Shown here piece after piece: positions 1 to 8,600 of a DNA stretch of 27,500 nt. Location: positions 1 through 27,500 of the forward strand of contig CAUYUJ010004776.1 in assembly GCA_963575745.1 (NCBI GenBank), in the 5' to 3' direction. The notes beneath the pieces were generated by a model that saw only the letters and a list, made by a program, of their open reading frames with translations, was not told the DNA's origin and did no database searches. This DNA is from Prorocentrum cordatum. Taxonomy: Eukaryota; Sar; Dinophyceae; Prorocentrales; Prorocentraceae. The number at the start of each line of letters is the position of its first letter. The first letter of the stretch is position 1. The position numbers were made by a program, and so were the translations under genes.

Positions 1-48
1 TGATCATCCTCTTCTATCCGTCCAACTCATCCGTCTTCTTTATCACAG

Positions 49-759
49 GTGACGTGGTACGACTGGAACTCCGACCCGCCGTCCATGGTCGTTGCTGATG
101 AGTCGGGCCAGGAGACGCGCATGCCGCTGTCAGCAGGCGAGGTGGGTTCCTTGATCGCACGCGCGCCTGGTGGGGACAAGATCGAGACAGACCAGTCCAA
201 CGCCTTGCTCGTTGCCCATGCTGAGGGGCGGAAGAAGCGGGAGGCCCAAGAGAAGGGGGCGCTGACGAAACCTGACAAAAAAACAATGAAGAAAAAGTGT
301 AGGAAAGCAGCCAGGAAGCGCCCTGCTGCAGCGATGAAGGGGCCTCCCAGGAAGCGCCCTGCCCACGCGAAGGCTGCCGGCGAGGCTTCGGACGGAGAAG
401 AAGGCGGCGGGCAGGAAGACGAAGAGGAGGAGGAGGAGGAGGAGCAGCAGGACGCGGGAGGCGGTGGCGACGACGAGGCGGAGGACGAGCTAGCCGACGA
501 AGCAGTTGGAGGCGCTGTCGACGGGCGCGATTATCACCTTGACTGGTACAAGAGGGACTACAGGGTGGGGATCAAACTGCTGCAGGGGAAGAAGAATCAG
601 CTATGCTCGTTCGGAGGCGCCGCTGCGAGGGACAAGGTGTCGAAGGAGGAGCTGCTCGACATCGGCAGGCTGGTGTGCGAGCAGCTCAAGGAGGGCGCGA
701 TTGCTGAGAGGAAGGATGTTGCGCGGGGCGCTGCGGACGCTCTGATGGAGGAGCTGATC
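49..759 (+). CDS. Internal exon of a Lys/Ala/Glu-rich dinoflagellate protein, 5' part outside the window
   Basis: Seen: a pyrimidine-rich stretch ending in cacag at 44-48 looks like a 3' splice site, and the frame is open from base 49, beginning V-T-W-Y-D-W. The exon has a basic middle with KKRPAAA/RKRP-type motifs (suggesting nuclear localisation), a long acidic Glu/Asp tract at about 423-500, and a compact C-terminal block, roughly 540-755, containing DYRVGIKLLQGKKNQLCSFGG and SKEELLDIGRLVCEQL. Known: multi-copy dinoflagellate proteins combine KRPAA-rich linkers with a small block of this kind; no function is established. The exon end is inferred. Coding character stops near 759, where the next bases GATGG would be a non-canonical GA donor. 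The reading frame stays open into (CAT)n-like DNA after that, but the residues become unlike protein. Whether exons at 1313 and 1500 belong to this gene is undecided, because a relic SL lies between them. Confidence 0.55.
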
Positions 760-1312
760 GATGGAATTACCCTCATCCTCCCCCTCCTCATCATCATCAC
801 GATCATCATCACCATCATCAGCACACATCGTCATATTACGCGGCACTTCCCCTCTGTCAGGGGCTCGCCATCTCATCTCTTCACGCTATTATATAATGTT
901 TACATCCCCTCCACCAGGGGCGTCACGAACCCCTTGTTAGGGGACGCGCCCCTTCATTCGGGGGAACCACAGCAAGAGATTTCGATTGTTTACGCTCAGT
1001 GCAGCCGTTTGCGGCTCAAGGCGATCGAGCCCGCGAGGCTCGCGAGAAGGCCTTGTGCCGCTCTTGTGCTCGCGGCGCTCGCCGCGTGGCTCTTGCGCTC
1101 GCGGCGCTCGCCGCATGGCTCGCTTCGCAGGGGGCGGAGGCCGCGAGTCTTGGAAACAAATCAGGAGGTTCGGATGTCAGGGGCGAGATGGGGATCAGGG
1201 AATTCAGAAACCAAAGTTTTCTAAGAGAAACCTTCTCCCTCCAGGAACTCCTTGGGTAGAGCCAGAGAAGAGCGAGGGCGCGCGCCAACCCTCCCCCCCC
1301 CCCATCCCTCAG
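760..1312 (+). other. Intron or intergenic spacer with hairpins and short repeats
   Basis: No convincing protein in this 550-base stretch. It holds a pyrimidine/ATC repeat (770-825), three CCCCT-loop-AGGGG hairpins (849-863, 906-920, 930-943), a relic SL-like sequence (1002-1020), and a tandem duplication of about 27 bp at 1067-1120 (CTCGCGGCGCTCGCCGC twice). A frame open from ATG 1114 runs into the exon at 1313, so the 3' part could be coding. A C-rich tract followed by ccctcag ends it at 1312. Confidence 0.4.
1002..1020 (+). other. Probable relic spliced leader
   Basis: The stretch reads AGCC-G-TTT-GC-GGCTCAAG. It matches the 3' 17 bases of the dinoflagellate spliced leader (AGCCATTTTGGCTCAAG) with one substitution, one mismatch and one inserted base; the last eight bases are identical. 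A weaker copy may precede it at 980-996. Relic SLs in genomic DNA are known marks of genes re-inserted from trans-spliced mRNA. Here it would mark the 5' end of the gene whose exons lie at 1313-1733. Confidence 0.5.
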
Positions 1313-1420
1313 GCGATGATCGCTGGCAGCGGATCTGCTCCGGGAGGCAGCGGCGGCGACCAGTGGGGCGATCCTCCGCTGAGGCGTCATCTCGATGACG
1401 CGAAGGACGCTGGGTCGGAT
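1313..1420 (+). CDS. Small Gly/Asp-rich exon, same gene as 1500-1733
   Basis: It is preceded by a C-rich tract and ccctcag, and is open in one frame only over its length; the other two frames hit stops. It encodes a Gly/Ser/Asp-rich segment (AMIAGSGSAPGG...RRHLDD...AGSD). At 1421 the bases GCAAAAG fit a GC-type donor, leaving a 108-base exon in phase with the next one. The same frame is also open upstream to ATG 1114, so the coding start could be there, about 94 bases after the relic SL at 1002-1020. Bases 1384-1401 (GCGTCAT-CTCG-ATGACGC) can form a 7-bp hairpin inside the exon. I do not recognise the protein. Confidence 0.4.
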
Positions 1421-1499
1421 GCAAAAGCTTACCCCTTGCTAGGGGACGCCTCTTCAATAGAAGATTTGTTTCGTCTTCCCCCCCTTTCCTCCCCTATAG

Positions 1500-1733
1500 G
1501 ACGACGCGACCGCCGTCTCAGACGAGGAGGAGGAGGATGAGGCTGAGATGCTGAGGGATATTAGGGAGAAGCGGTACACGAGGGCCCCAACACGGCCGTT
1601 CTTGCGCACGGACAAGATCCAGCTGTGCAATAAGTGCAGCAGGCGCACGTGGGTCTTCACGTGCGTGTCGCGTTCCTGCCAGGAGCACCACGCCTCTCGC
1701 TGGTGGACGGAGCGGGGCTTCATCTCCACATGA
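1500..1733 (+). CDS. C-terminal exon with CxxC...CxxxxC cysteines
   Basis: The acceptor is a long pyrimidine tract ending ctatag at 1499. The frame is open from base 1500 and ends at TGA 1731-1733, 77 residues. It starts acidic (DDATAVSDEEEEDEAEM), continues with basic and aromatic residues, and carries four cysteines spaced as LCNKCSRR, then TCVSRSCQEHH, before a Trp-rich end (SRWWTERGF). The CxxC...CxxxxC-xx-HH arrangement suggests a small zinc-binding knuckle, but I cannot assign it to a named family. It is joined in phase to 1313-1420 if the intron 1421-1499 (79 bases, GC-AG) is real. Whether the upstream exon at 49-759 is part of the same transcript is unresolved. Confidence 0.5.
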   Translation, partial: DDATAVSDEEEEDEAEMLRDIREKRYTRAPTRPFLRTDKIQLCNKCSRRTWVFTCVSRSCQEHHASRWWTERGFIST

Positions 1734-2466
1734 GGTCGCCGCTATCGCGGCCGCAAGTCGGAGGCCGAGCGCGCCAGGTGGCCCCCATGGGAACCCATTA
1801 CACTTCGCGCCCACTGGAAACCTAAGTTTGACATGATAAACCTTTCTTGTCACCAGAGTTTGGTATGAAAAACTTTTCGCAGTTTTTCAATCCGAGTTTC
1901 TGTTATTGCAGGGTTCTTCCTCCTCCTCCTCCTCCTCTTTCTCCTCCTCCTTCCCTTCTTCCTCCTCCTCTCCTTCCTTGTCCTCCTCTTCCTCCTCCCC
2001 CTTCTCTTCCTCCTCCTCCTCATCCTCCTCCTCCTCCTCCTCCCCCCCTCCCTCCCTCCCCCCTTCTCCCTCTTCACATCCGTTTCCTTTTCTCCTCCTC
2101 CTCCGCCTCCCCCCTCCTGCCTCCTCCTTTCCCCTCCTTTCTCTTCCTCCTCCTCCCCGTCCTCCCCCCCCCCCCCCACCCCTCCTCCTCCTCCACCTCT
2201 CCTCCTCCTGCCCCCGCCCCTTTCCCCCTACCAGTGGCAGCATGCAGAGGATTGGACAGGAACGAGCAAGCTCTCCGTGAACGCCACCGAGAGACGCGAT
2301 GGGGATCAAGGAGACAAAGCACCCTTGTCGCTAGGGGACGCCAAAACCAAGCCCACGAAATATCCCTTTGCTAAAAAAATAATAAAAAAGAAAATAAAAG
2401 GGGTGCAAACATCCCTACTTGTATTAGTGACCCCTCAGCTAGGGGCATATTGTCCGCAATCCCCAG
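1734..2466 (+). other. Intergenic or intron: CT-rich tract and hairpins
   Basis: No reliable gene. 1734-1910 is unremarkable spacer. 1917-2230 is almost pure C+T with TCC/CTC repeats, which creates long spurious Ser/Pro or Glu/Arg ORFs on either strand. 2322-2336 and 2431-2445 are CCCCT/AGGGG-type hairpins, separated by an A-rich patch (2371-2400). The sequence GATGGGGATCA at 2298-2308 also occurs at 1188-1198. Bases 2456-2466 (ccccag) could be the 3' splice site for the next gene. Confidence 0.5.
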
Positions 2467-3570
2467 GGCTTGGCCGAGGGAGCAGGAGGAGGCGCGGAAG
2501 CAGGAGGAGGAGGCGCGGAAGCAGGAGCTGCAGGCGCGCATCCAGCGACGCAGCCTGCGACGCAGGAGGCAGGAATGCAGACCGAGACCTTCGAGGGGGC
2601 CCCGCTCGGCCCAGAGGCGGACGCAGACGACACTAGCGGCGATGAGACGGAGGATCTCAACGAGAGAGGGCGCGAAATCCTGAAGAGGCTGACGAGGGGG
2701 AGGCGCGAGAGAACGGCTTCACGCGAGGAGATGGACAGGAGGGCTCTGCAGGGGCAGGCGCGGAGGGACGAGGATGCAGCCCGACGACGCGCGGAAGCAG
2801 CTCTTCGGCGACAAGAGGAAGAGAGGAAGGAAGCAGCCAGGCAGGCGGAAGAAAGGGAGATTCCAGCGAAGGCCGACGAGAGGAGGAGGAGAGCAGAGAT
2901 GACGAGGCAAGTCCTGCGCGTCTTGGAGCAAGCAGAGGTGAGCGTCGCTAGCAGAGCAGCCGAAGCTTTCCAACGAATCGAGCAGGAGCGAAAAGAGGCG
3001 GAGGAGCGTGAAAAACAGAGGCAAAAGGAAGAAGAGGAGGCTGCGGCGATGAGGCTGCAAGAGGAGGAATCCAGGAGCGCAACCGAAGAAAGTCGGAAGC
3101 GCAAGCAGGAAGAGGACAGGCGCCACGAGCGATAACGCAAGAAAAAGAGAGCTGACGCCAGGCGCGGGGGAGGCGGGGGCAGTTGCGCAAGCACTGCGAG
3201 TCCGCTGGAGGTGGCGACGGCGGCTTCTATGGCCACGGCGGCTGCGGAGCAGGAGAGGGCTGACGCAGAGAGGCGGCAGAAAGAGGAGAACGACAGGAAG
3301 GCTGCAGAGGAGCGGAGACTGCCGCGAGCAGAGCAGGCCCGCACAGCAGCGGAAGAGAGGAAGAAGAAGGAAGAGGACGACGCGAGGGCAGAAGCCGAGA
3401 GGAAGCAGAAAGAGGATTCCGATCGGAAGGCGGAGGAGGAACGGAAGAAACGCGAGGAGGACCAGCGGAAGAAAGACGAGGAGGAGAAGCGGAAGAAAGA
3501 CGGGGACGCCCAGGCGAAGAAGGGCGGGGGCAAGAAGGGCGGCAAGAAGGGCGGCCGCAAGGGGAACTAG
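2467..3570 (+). pseudogene. Coiled-coil, Glu/Lys/Arg-rich protein gene with one in-frame TAA
   Basis: One frame is open from about 2467 to TAG 3568-3570 except for a single TAA at 3133-3135. The first internal ATG is 2575; the start may instead be an exon boundary after ccccag at 2466. The product would be roughly 330-367 residues. It has an Ala/Gly/Glu-rich start with a 21-base tandem repeat (2476-2520), an acidic stretch (DADDTSGDETED), then long heptad-like runs such as RRQEEERKEAARQAEERE and KQKEDSDRKAEEERKKREE. It ends in a basic Lys/Gly tail (KKGGKKGG). This predicts an extended coiled coil; no enzyme motif is visible. Composition on both sides of the TAA is the same and the frame does not shift. 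That argues for a point mutation, a read-through site or a base-call error rather than two genes. Confidence 0.55.
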
Positions 3571-3803
3571 GACCGCGATGCTTTTCCTTGAGAGCCGTCA
3601 CCACTTCTGTAGTGGATCTGTCTCCCTCCCACACATTGCACTTGCGCACCCCCCCCCCCCCCCCTCCCAGAGGGCGACTTCCTCGTGTGCGGCGCGAAGG
3701 GGGCCTGAGACCCGCGGTGGGTTTCACATCCATATCTACGACAGTCGTTGCACGCTGGCTGCGACTGGAAGCCCGCTCAGCTGGGCCACAGAAGACACAC
3801 CCG

Positions 3804-3836
3804 ATTCTATTAAATAGAAATTCTATTTAATAGAAT
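3804..3836 (+). repeat. 33-base perfect AT-rich palindrome
   Basis: ATTCTATTAAATAGAA (3804-3819) is followed by one A and then its exact reverse complement TTCTATTTAATAGAAT (3821-3836), giving a 16-bp perfect stem with a one-base centre. The surrounding DNA is GC-rich, so this is a strong local AT island able to form a cruciform or an RNA hairpin. Confidence 0.85.
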
Positions 3837-3862
3837 TGAAGGAAGTATCAAGCAAAACCCAC

Positions 3863-3895
3863 ATTCTATTACATAGAAATTCCATTCAATAGAAT
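3863..3895 (+). repeat. Second, degenerate copy of the AT-rich palindrome
   Basis: Same 33-base plan as 3804-3836, beginning 59 bases later: ATTCTATTACATAGAA, A, TTCCATTCAATAGAAT. The stem has three mismatches out of 16. The outer ATTCTATT/AATAGAAT ends are intact in both copies. Confidence 0.75.
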
Positions 3896-4253
3896 TTCAG
3901 AAACGAGATTGTCCGCTTTCTAGCGGCAGATTGGCCCACTTTGCGTTGCCTGATGAAACCAACACTTCCGAACAAAGACTGGTGGTTTGACCACGGGGCT
4001 TCTGACCCTACACTCTGATCAGCTTAATAGCGTTAGTGCAAATGCTTGCCATTCGCTCGCAGTCCGCGATCACCCCTTGATAGGGCATCTAGCCTAGATC
4101 CCATTGTCCTCTTGGTTCGTGCCCCTACTGTAGGGGCTTCCTGGGGGGCAGGATGAGCACGGCGGATTTCTGTAGATCAGGACGCTACGGCAAGGAAGGA
4201 CCGACGAGGAAGGAGGCAGGTAGGGCCAAAGGGGGGAGGGGGCGGCATGCATC

Positions 4254-4297
4254 CCGTAAGTGCTTTTCGGCTCAAGGTCCGCTTGTTTTCGGCGCGC
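4254..4297 (+). other. Tandem relic spliced leaders
   Basis: 4254-4276 begins CCGTA and ends GCTTTTCGGCTCAAG, matching the start and end of the dinoflagellate SL with a few changes in the middle. A more degenerate copy follows directly (4279-4297, CCG...TTGTTTTCGGC). Tandem relic SLs of decreasing quality are the known signature of repeated trans-splicing and retroposition. The first ATG downstream is at 4350. Confidence 0.65.
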
Positions 4298-4349
4298 TGA
4301 TTGTCATCTTTACATTTGCGAGTGTTGGATCCTTGTACGGTTCGACAGA

Positions 4350-5548
4350 ATGCCTCCTCCCGCCGCGGTTTCTTGCTTCGCGTATGCCGCGCCGATGATG
4401 ATTCTTTTTTCGTCGATGTTGTGCGGGGCGAAGAAAGGCGACGACTCTGGCCCCGCTCCTAAGAGATGCAAGGCTTCTAAGGGGGAGGGGGTCGACCCGA
4501 AGGAGGCCACAAAGATGCGCAACCGGCTCAAGTACAATTCCTCGGGCACTGATGCAGATTTGCAGAAGAAGGCAGCGGAAGCGCAGGCAGTCTGGTCGAG
4601 TTGCAAGAGCCCTTCAGAGCGCAAGATGTTCTTGGAGAGCTTCCAGAAGGATAAGAGCAAGAACTTGGACTGGGTGCATACGTTTCACGAAGAATGCGAA
4701 AATGCAGAAAAACATAAGGAATGGGCCAAGAAGGGGCACGTCACAGTTCCGCAAGCTTTGAAAGAACAGAACCTTTCACTGTCAGATTTTAAGGATCATA
4801 AGCTGGCTCTCGAGTTCGTCCAGGAGTGGTGGGAGGATAATTCGCAGACGTACAATACGAAGGAGGCGTTTCCAGTGAAGTACGACAAGAAGGACCGCAT
4901 ATTGTGGCACGAGTTCTATTTCATTTTCCCACAGATGTCTGAGGACAGCTTGGAGACGTCTGACAAGAAAAAGTTTACGGGCGAGGGAAACGTCAAGTCG
5001 GCAAAAGCGCTGGAATGGGCAGCAGCCAGGATGGGGGAGCTGCGCAGCGGCAGCAGCAGTGCGAGCGCGAACCCAGTGAAGCTGGAGAACCCGCTGTGGC
5101 CGAACGTCCAGGCGAACAAGGATTCGATCACGCCATCGCCTCAGCAATCTCTCCTCTCCCTCGTCTTCCTGCTCACTCCCCTCGCAGACGCTCCCCCCCT
5201 CCCTCTTCTTGCGCTTAGGTCTACCCTGTCGAAGTACCAGGCTGGGATGAAGAAGCTGAAGGCGCTCCGCGCGAAGCTCCACAATCACGCCAAGACTGCC
5301 AAGGACAGTGACAAAGGCCAATATGACACCTGGCAAAGGAGGCTGACAAGACCCTCAAGAGCGCGACTGATCACGAGGAGGCGGTGGAGCTCCTGATCGA
5401 GAAGACGGGAATCACTCACGAGACGAACGAGAAGAAAGATGATTATGCCAATCTGAACAAGGATCTCGCAGCCATGCAGTCCACCGCAGAGCACCACCTG
5501 GACGGCATCAAACTGGCGGTCAAGAGGTTCTCGCGCTACGTGGAGTGA
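4350..5548 (+). pseudogene. Retroposed gene of an uncharacterised dinoflagellate family; intron and frameshift
   Basis: ATG 4350 is the first ATG after the tandem relic SLs. A hydrophobic patch (MMILFSSMLCG) is followed by a Lys-rich stretch and a conserved-looking block: KMRNRLKYNSSGTDADLQKK, then WVHTFHEECENAEKHKEW and EEAFPVKYDKK-like residues ending ILWHEFYF. Known: dinoflagellate genomes carry many copies of proteins with this layout, without known function. An intron is inferred because 5126-5218 is pyrimidine-rich and ends cgcttag; the best in-phase donor is GATCACG at 5126, a GA-AG intron of 93 bases. After it, STLSKYQAGMKKLKALRAK continues in frame to about 5334. Good helical coding then resumes in the next frame (KEADKTLKSATDHEEAVELL... 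to RYVE, TGA 5546-5548). One base seems to be missing at CAAAGG (5334-5339). Confidence 0.6.
5126..5218 (+). other. Candidate 93-base GA-AG intron
   Basis: The codon quality drops between KDS (5125) and STLSKYQ (5219), and the intervening 93 bases are C+T rich with a cttag acceptor followed by G, the usual dinoflagellate AG|G pattern. No GT lies at a phase-compatible position; GATC at 5126 does. Joining 5125 to 5219 preserves the frame. Confidence 0.5.
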
Positions 5549-5809
5549 GTGGCGTTTCCATATCATGTTCGTAGCCCCCTGAGTTACATCCATATCATTC
5601 CCTCGGCGCGCAGACGCTAGAGATGGAGGCGCAAGGCGACGCTCCAACAAGAAAAAATGCGCGCGTGCCTTGATAGGGGCTCTCTGTCTGTCTGCCCCTG
5701 TCTGTCTCTGCCTATCTCTGTCTGTCTGTCTGTCTGTCTGTTTCCTGTCTGTCTGTCTGTCTGTCTGTCCGTTCGTTGCTTCTCGCTCTCACTCACGTTC
5801 GTCTGCTCT

Positions 5810-5881
<72 letters not shown>

Positions 5882-6035
5882 CTCTCCTTTTCTCCCTCTG
5901 CTGTTCCACCCCCCTTTCGCCGCCTCGCCCGGTATCCAGCGCGACCCCTTCTCGAGGGGAACCTTCGCATCTTCTCGTCGCCCCTATCCTGCAGGGGTGG
6001 CCCTGTTGCAGGGCGCGCCAGTGCGCAAGATACGT
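5549..6035 (+). repeat. Microsatellite-rich 5' flank of the next retrogene
   Basis: The tract contains (TCTG)n with interruptions at about 5688-5768 and an almost perfect (TC)n at 5816-5878. Two CCCCT/AGGGG hairpins follow at 5945-5959 and 5981-5997, the second ending 38 bases before the relic SLs. Nothing here looks like coding sequence. Confidence 0.8.
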
Positions 6036-6079
6036 CCGTAGCTTTTGGCTCGAGGGACGACCGTAGCTTTTGGCTCGAG
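6036..6079 (+). other. Two identical tandem relic spliced leaders
   Basis: CCGTAGCTTTTGGCTCGAG occurs at 6036-6054 and again, identical, at 6061-6079, separated by GGACGA. Compared with the SL (ending AGCCATTTTGGCTCAAG), both lack the same CA and both have AAG changed to GAG. The match over 19 bases is far beyond chance. The ATG of the downstream gene is at 6095. Confidence 0.85.
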
Positions 6080-6094
6080 AGAGGTCGCCGCAGC

Positions 6095-8600
6095 ATGCTG
6101 TCCAAACGCGCGCTGCCTTATGACAGGCGCGCGCTGCCAGCAGACAAACGCCTGAGGGCGAATGTCGCTGACCTCGTGTCGCGCAACATCGTGTCGGGCG
6201 CCAGGGGGCTCCAATTGGCAAACGACATCCACCGCTCTGGTGCCACAGGCGTTGCTGATTTAGTACCATCAGAAAAATACCCGGGCAATGCTCCACGTTT
6301 CTTTCGCCAGATTTTCAGAAAGAACGGTTGGCCACCCTTGTGCGTGTGCGACGTGCGGGCGTGGAACACTAAAAGGCAGGTGGAGGAGCTGCAGAAAATG
6401 CATTTAATGCTGCCCCACGAGATTTTGGATCGCTTGGCGTTCTTCGGCCGCGCAGATGTTATGACTGGCACGTCTGGGTTAGATCCCGTTTCGCTGGAGC
6501 AGTTCAACAGTGCAGCGTCGTCCCTCGGCGACTCCGACACGGTCCCATGCGGCATCTGGCAAGACGGTGTGCCTTGTAACTGGGACCGCAGCGTGACCGC
6601 TGAAATTGTTTCGCTCCTGTTGCCTGGCATAGAGGAGCGCTACGCGAACCTCCGCGTGCCCATCGCATGCTTGCTGAAGAACCAGTTGTCCCCAATCACC
6701 CTGGATGACATTTTTGAAATTGTCCGCTGGTCATTCGCGCACCTCGCAACCAAAACGTGGCCATCGTGCAGACACGATGGATCGCCTTTCGGGAAGAGCG
6801 ACAAGTGGAGGGCCAAACAGCATAGCGAGAGAGGGCGACTCCCTCTCAGGGGCGTTGTTTGCCAGATCAAGGGCGACTGGAAGGTGTTCATGGAGGTGCT
6901 GAAGCTGCCAGGGTGGCAGGACGCGGAGTGCTGCTTCCAGTGCAAGATCTAGCTGCCCGAGGTCACAGGGAAAAGCACATAGCCAACCCAGTTCGGCCTC
7001 CACCGACCCCTGCCCCAACGCCTCACCCCCCCTGCGCTGCCTGAGGAGGGGGGTCCCGACGCGAAAGTTGCGCGCCCCCCGCGCTGACGTTGCAAAGGCC
7101 ATCCCCTGTCGCTAGGGGGCGCTCGCCCAAGAAGCGGGGGAGGGCCATCAACGCTGCGCGCGGGGCCAGCAGGGCGAGTTGAGAGGTGGAGTGCGGACCA
7201 TTAGCTGGAGGAGGCAAGGGGGGGGGGGAGAGGGGAACGGAGGAAAGGGATGGCAACGCGCATAAGCAAATCAATAACACGAGACGGATAGGAGAAGAAG
7301 GAGGAGGAGGAGGAGGAGGAGGAGGAGGAGGGGGGGAGGGGCGGGGGGGGGGAGGAAGGAGGTAGGAGGAGGAGGAGGGGAGGAAAGGATGGAGGAGGAA
7401 GGAGGAAGGAGAGGAGGAAGGAGATGGAGGAAGGAGATAAAGGAAGAAAAAAACGGGCGGAGGAGGGGAGGAGGGAGGAGGGGGCGGGAGGGGAGGGAGG
7501 GGAGGAGGGAAGGAAGGAAGAGCAAGCCAGGAGGAAGAGGGAAAGCGAGGAGGGGGGGAGGAGGTGAAAGGAGGAGGAGACGACGACGGACTAGAGGAGG
7601 CACGCAAACGGGAATCATCAATGTGAGGGGAGGAGCGAATGCGCTGGGGAGGAGGGGGAGGGGAGGGCGACGCGCCAAGTGACGGGGGCGTCGAGGAGGG
7701 TGGGCAAGCCGAGGAGCAGGCGGGGGAGGCAGAGGCAGAACAGGAGAGGGAGGATGGTAAAGCGAAGTTTTCGATGCCCGCACGGTCTCTACCGAGATCG
7801 GCCACGACGCGCCCTGGCGCACGGACCGCAGATCATGGCAAGAACGTTTGATGAAAATCCTGGGTTCTGGACATCGCGCATGCCCTTTGTTGATGGTTCC
7901 GTTTGTCAGCATGCGAATTTTGATGTTGGATTGGCTGCGCTGCGCGGATTTAGGTGTAGCTGCAGATTTTATGGGCTCTCTGATCTGGCATTGCGTCGTC
8001 AAGAGGAAAGTCCCAGGCGGCACGCAGAAACAGCGCATGCGAGAGATGCACCTTTTGATGCAGGGGTTTTACGATAGACAACCTCCGAGCGGCGCGCCGA
8101 ACAGGCTTCCTCACTTGAGCATTGGGGTTGTGAAAGGCAAATCAAACAGCTATCCCAATCTCAGATGTAGCGCTGGCATGGTTCGGCATCTAATACCGTG
8201 GGGTATGGAACTTGCGGAACAGTTCTGCGACAGGAATGACCCCGTGGAGTCTTCTATGTGTTTCTGCACGCAGAGTTTATCACGCTGCTACGCTGCGCTT
8301 GCAGGGTCTTTCCCATTTACGAAAGACACGATGCTGGAACATTCTGTGCGTTTTGCTCAACACTTCACTGCTTTGGCGACGGCGCATCATAACATATTTC
8401 GCATTAAACCCAAGCTGTATTTATTTTTGGAATTCCTCTGGAGGACAACCGTCCAAGCACTGGAACTACCGAGATGAAGACTTTGGAGGGTCTGTTGCGG
8501 CGTTTGGGAAGCGCAGAGGGGTGCTCCGAACGCGTCTGAGTTTTCAAGGGCATGCATGACGAAGTTTATGGGGCAGCCTGTTGTTCGTCTCTTGCCCTGA
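6095..8600 (+). pseudogene. Retroposed member of the WQDGVPCNWDRS dinoflagellate family, interrupted
   Basis: Exon 1 (6095-6945) starts at the first ATG, 16 bases after the relic SLs. It encodes MLSKRALPYDRRALPADKR, then the family hallmark IWQDGVPCNWDRSVTAE, WPSCRHDGSPFGKSDKWR and GDWKVFMEVLKLPGWQDAECC. I recognise this as a highly multi-copy dinoflagellate family of unknown function. The frame meets TAG at 6950. Homologous-looking sequence resumes near 7763 (EVFDARTVSTEIGHDAPW, then DWLRCADLGVAADFMGSL) and runs to about 8435. The family C-terminus HWNYRDEDFGGSVAAFGKRRG follows in the next frame, and APNASEFSRACMTKFMGQPV in the original frame ends at TGA 8598-8600. So there is one candidate intron (6946-7762), one inserted base near 8435-8437 and one lost G near 8518-8521. 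It is probably a decayed copy, unless the indels are sequencing errors. Confidence 0.7.
6946..7762 (+). other. Purine-rich interruption (candidate GA-AG intron) in the retrogene
   Basis: The 817 bases between the two coding blocks contain no family sequence. The left edge offers GATCTAG at 6946 as a GA donor and the right edge taaag at 7758-7762 as an acceptor; joining them keeps frame. A CCCCT-GTCGCT-AGGGG hairpin lies at 7103-7118. About 7280-7580 is nearly pure A+G with GGA repeats. Spliceosomal introns normally have pyrimidines before the acceptor, so this may be an inserted element rather than an ordinary intron. Confidence 0.45.

Larger units (their letters stand above)
3571..4253 (+). 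other. 3' flank and intergenic DNA with AT-rich palindromes
   Basis: No gene is supported. Contents are a C-run near 3650-3665, two AT-rich 33-base palindromes (listed separately), and two CCCCT/AGGGG hairpins at 4073-4085 and 4121-4137. The rest shows nothing I can name. Confidence 0.5.

Noticed and set aside
1850-2374. Long Pro/Ser ORFs (and Arg/Glu ORFs on the other strand)
   Set aside because: They follow directly from a C+T-rich microsatellite; no non-repetitive protein sequence is present.
7023-8038. Minus-strand Pro/Ser/Leu-rich ORFs of about 255 codons
   Set aside because: They are the complement of the GGA-rich tract in the retrogene interruption and of the retrogene itself.
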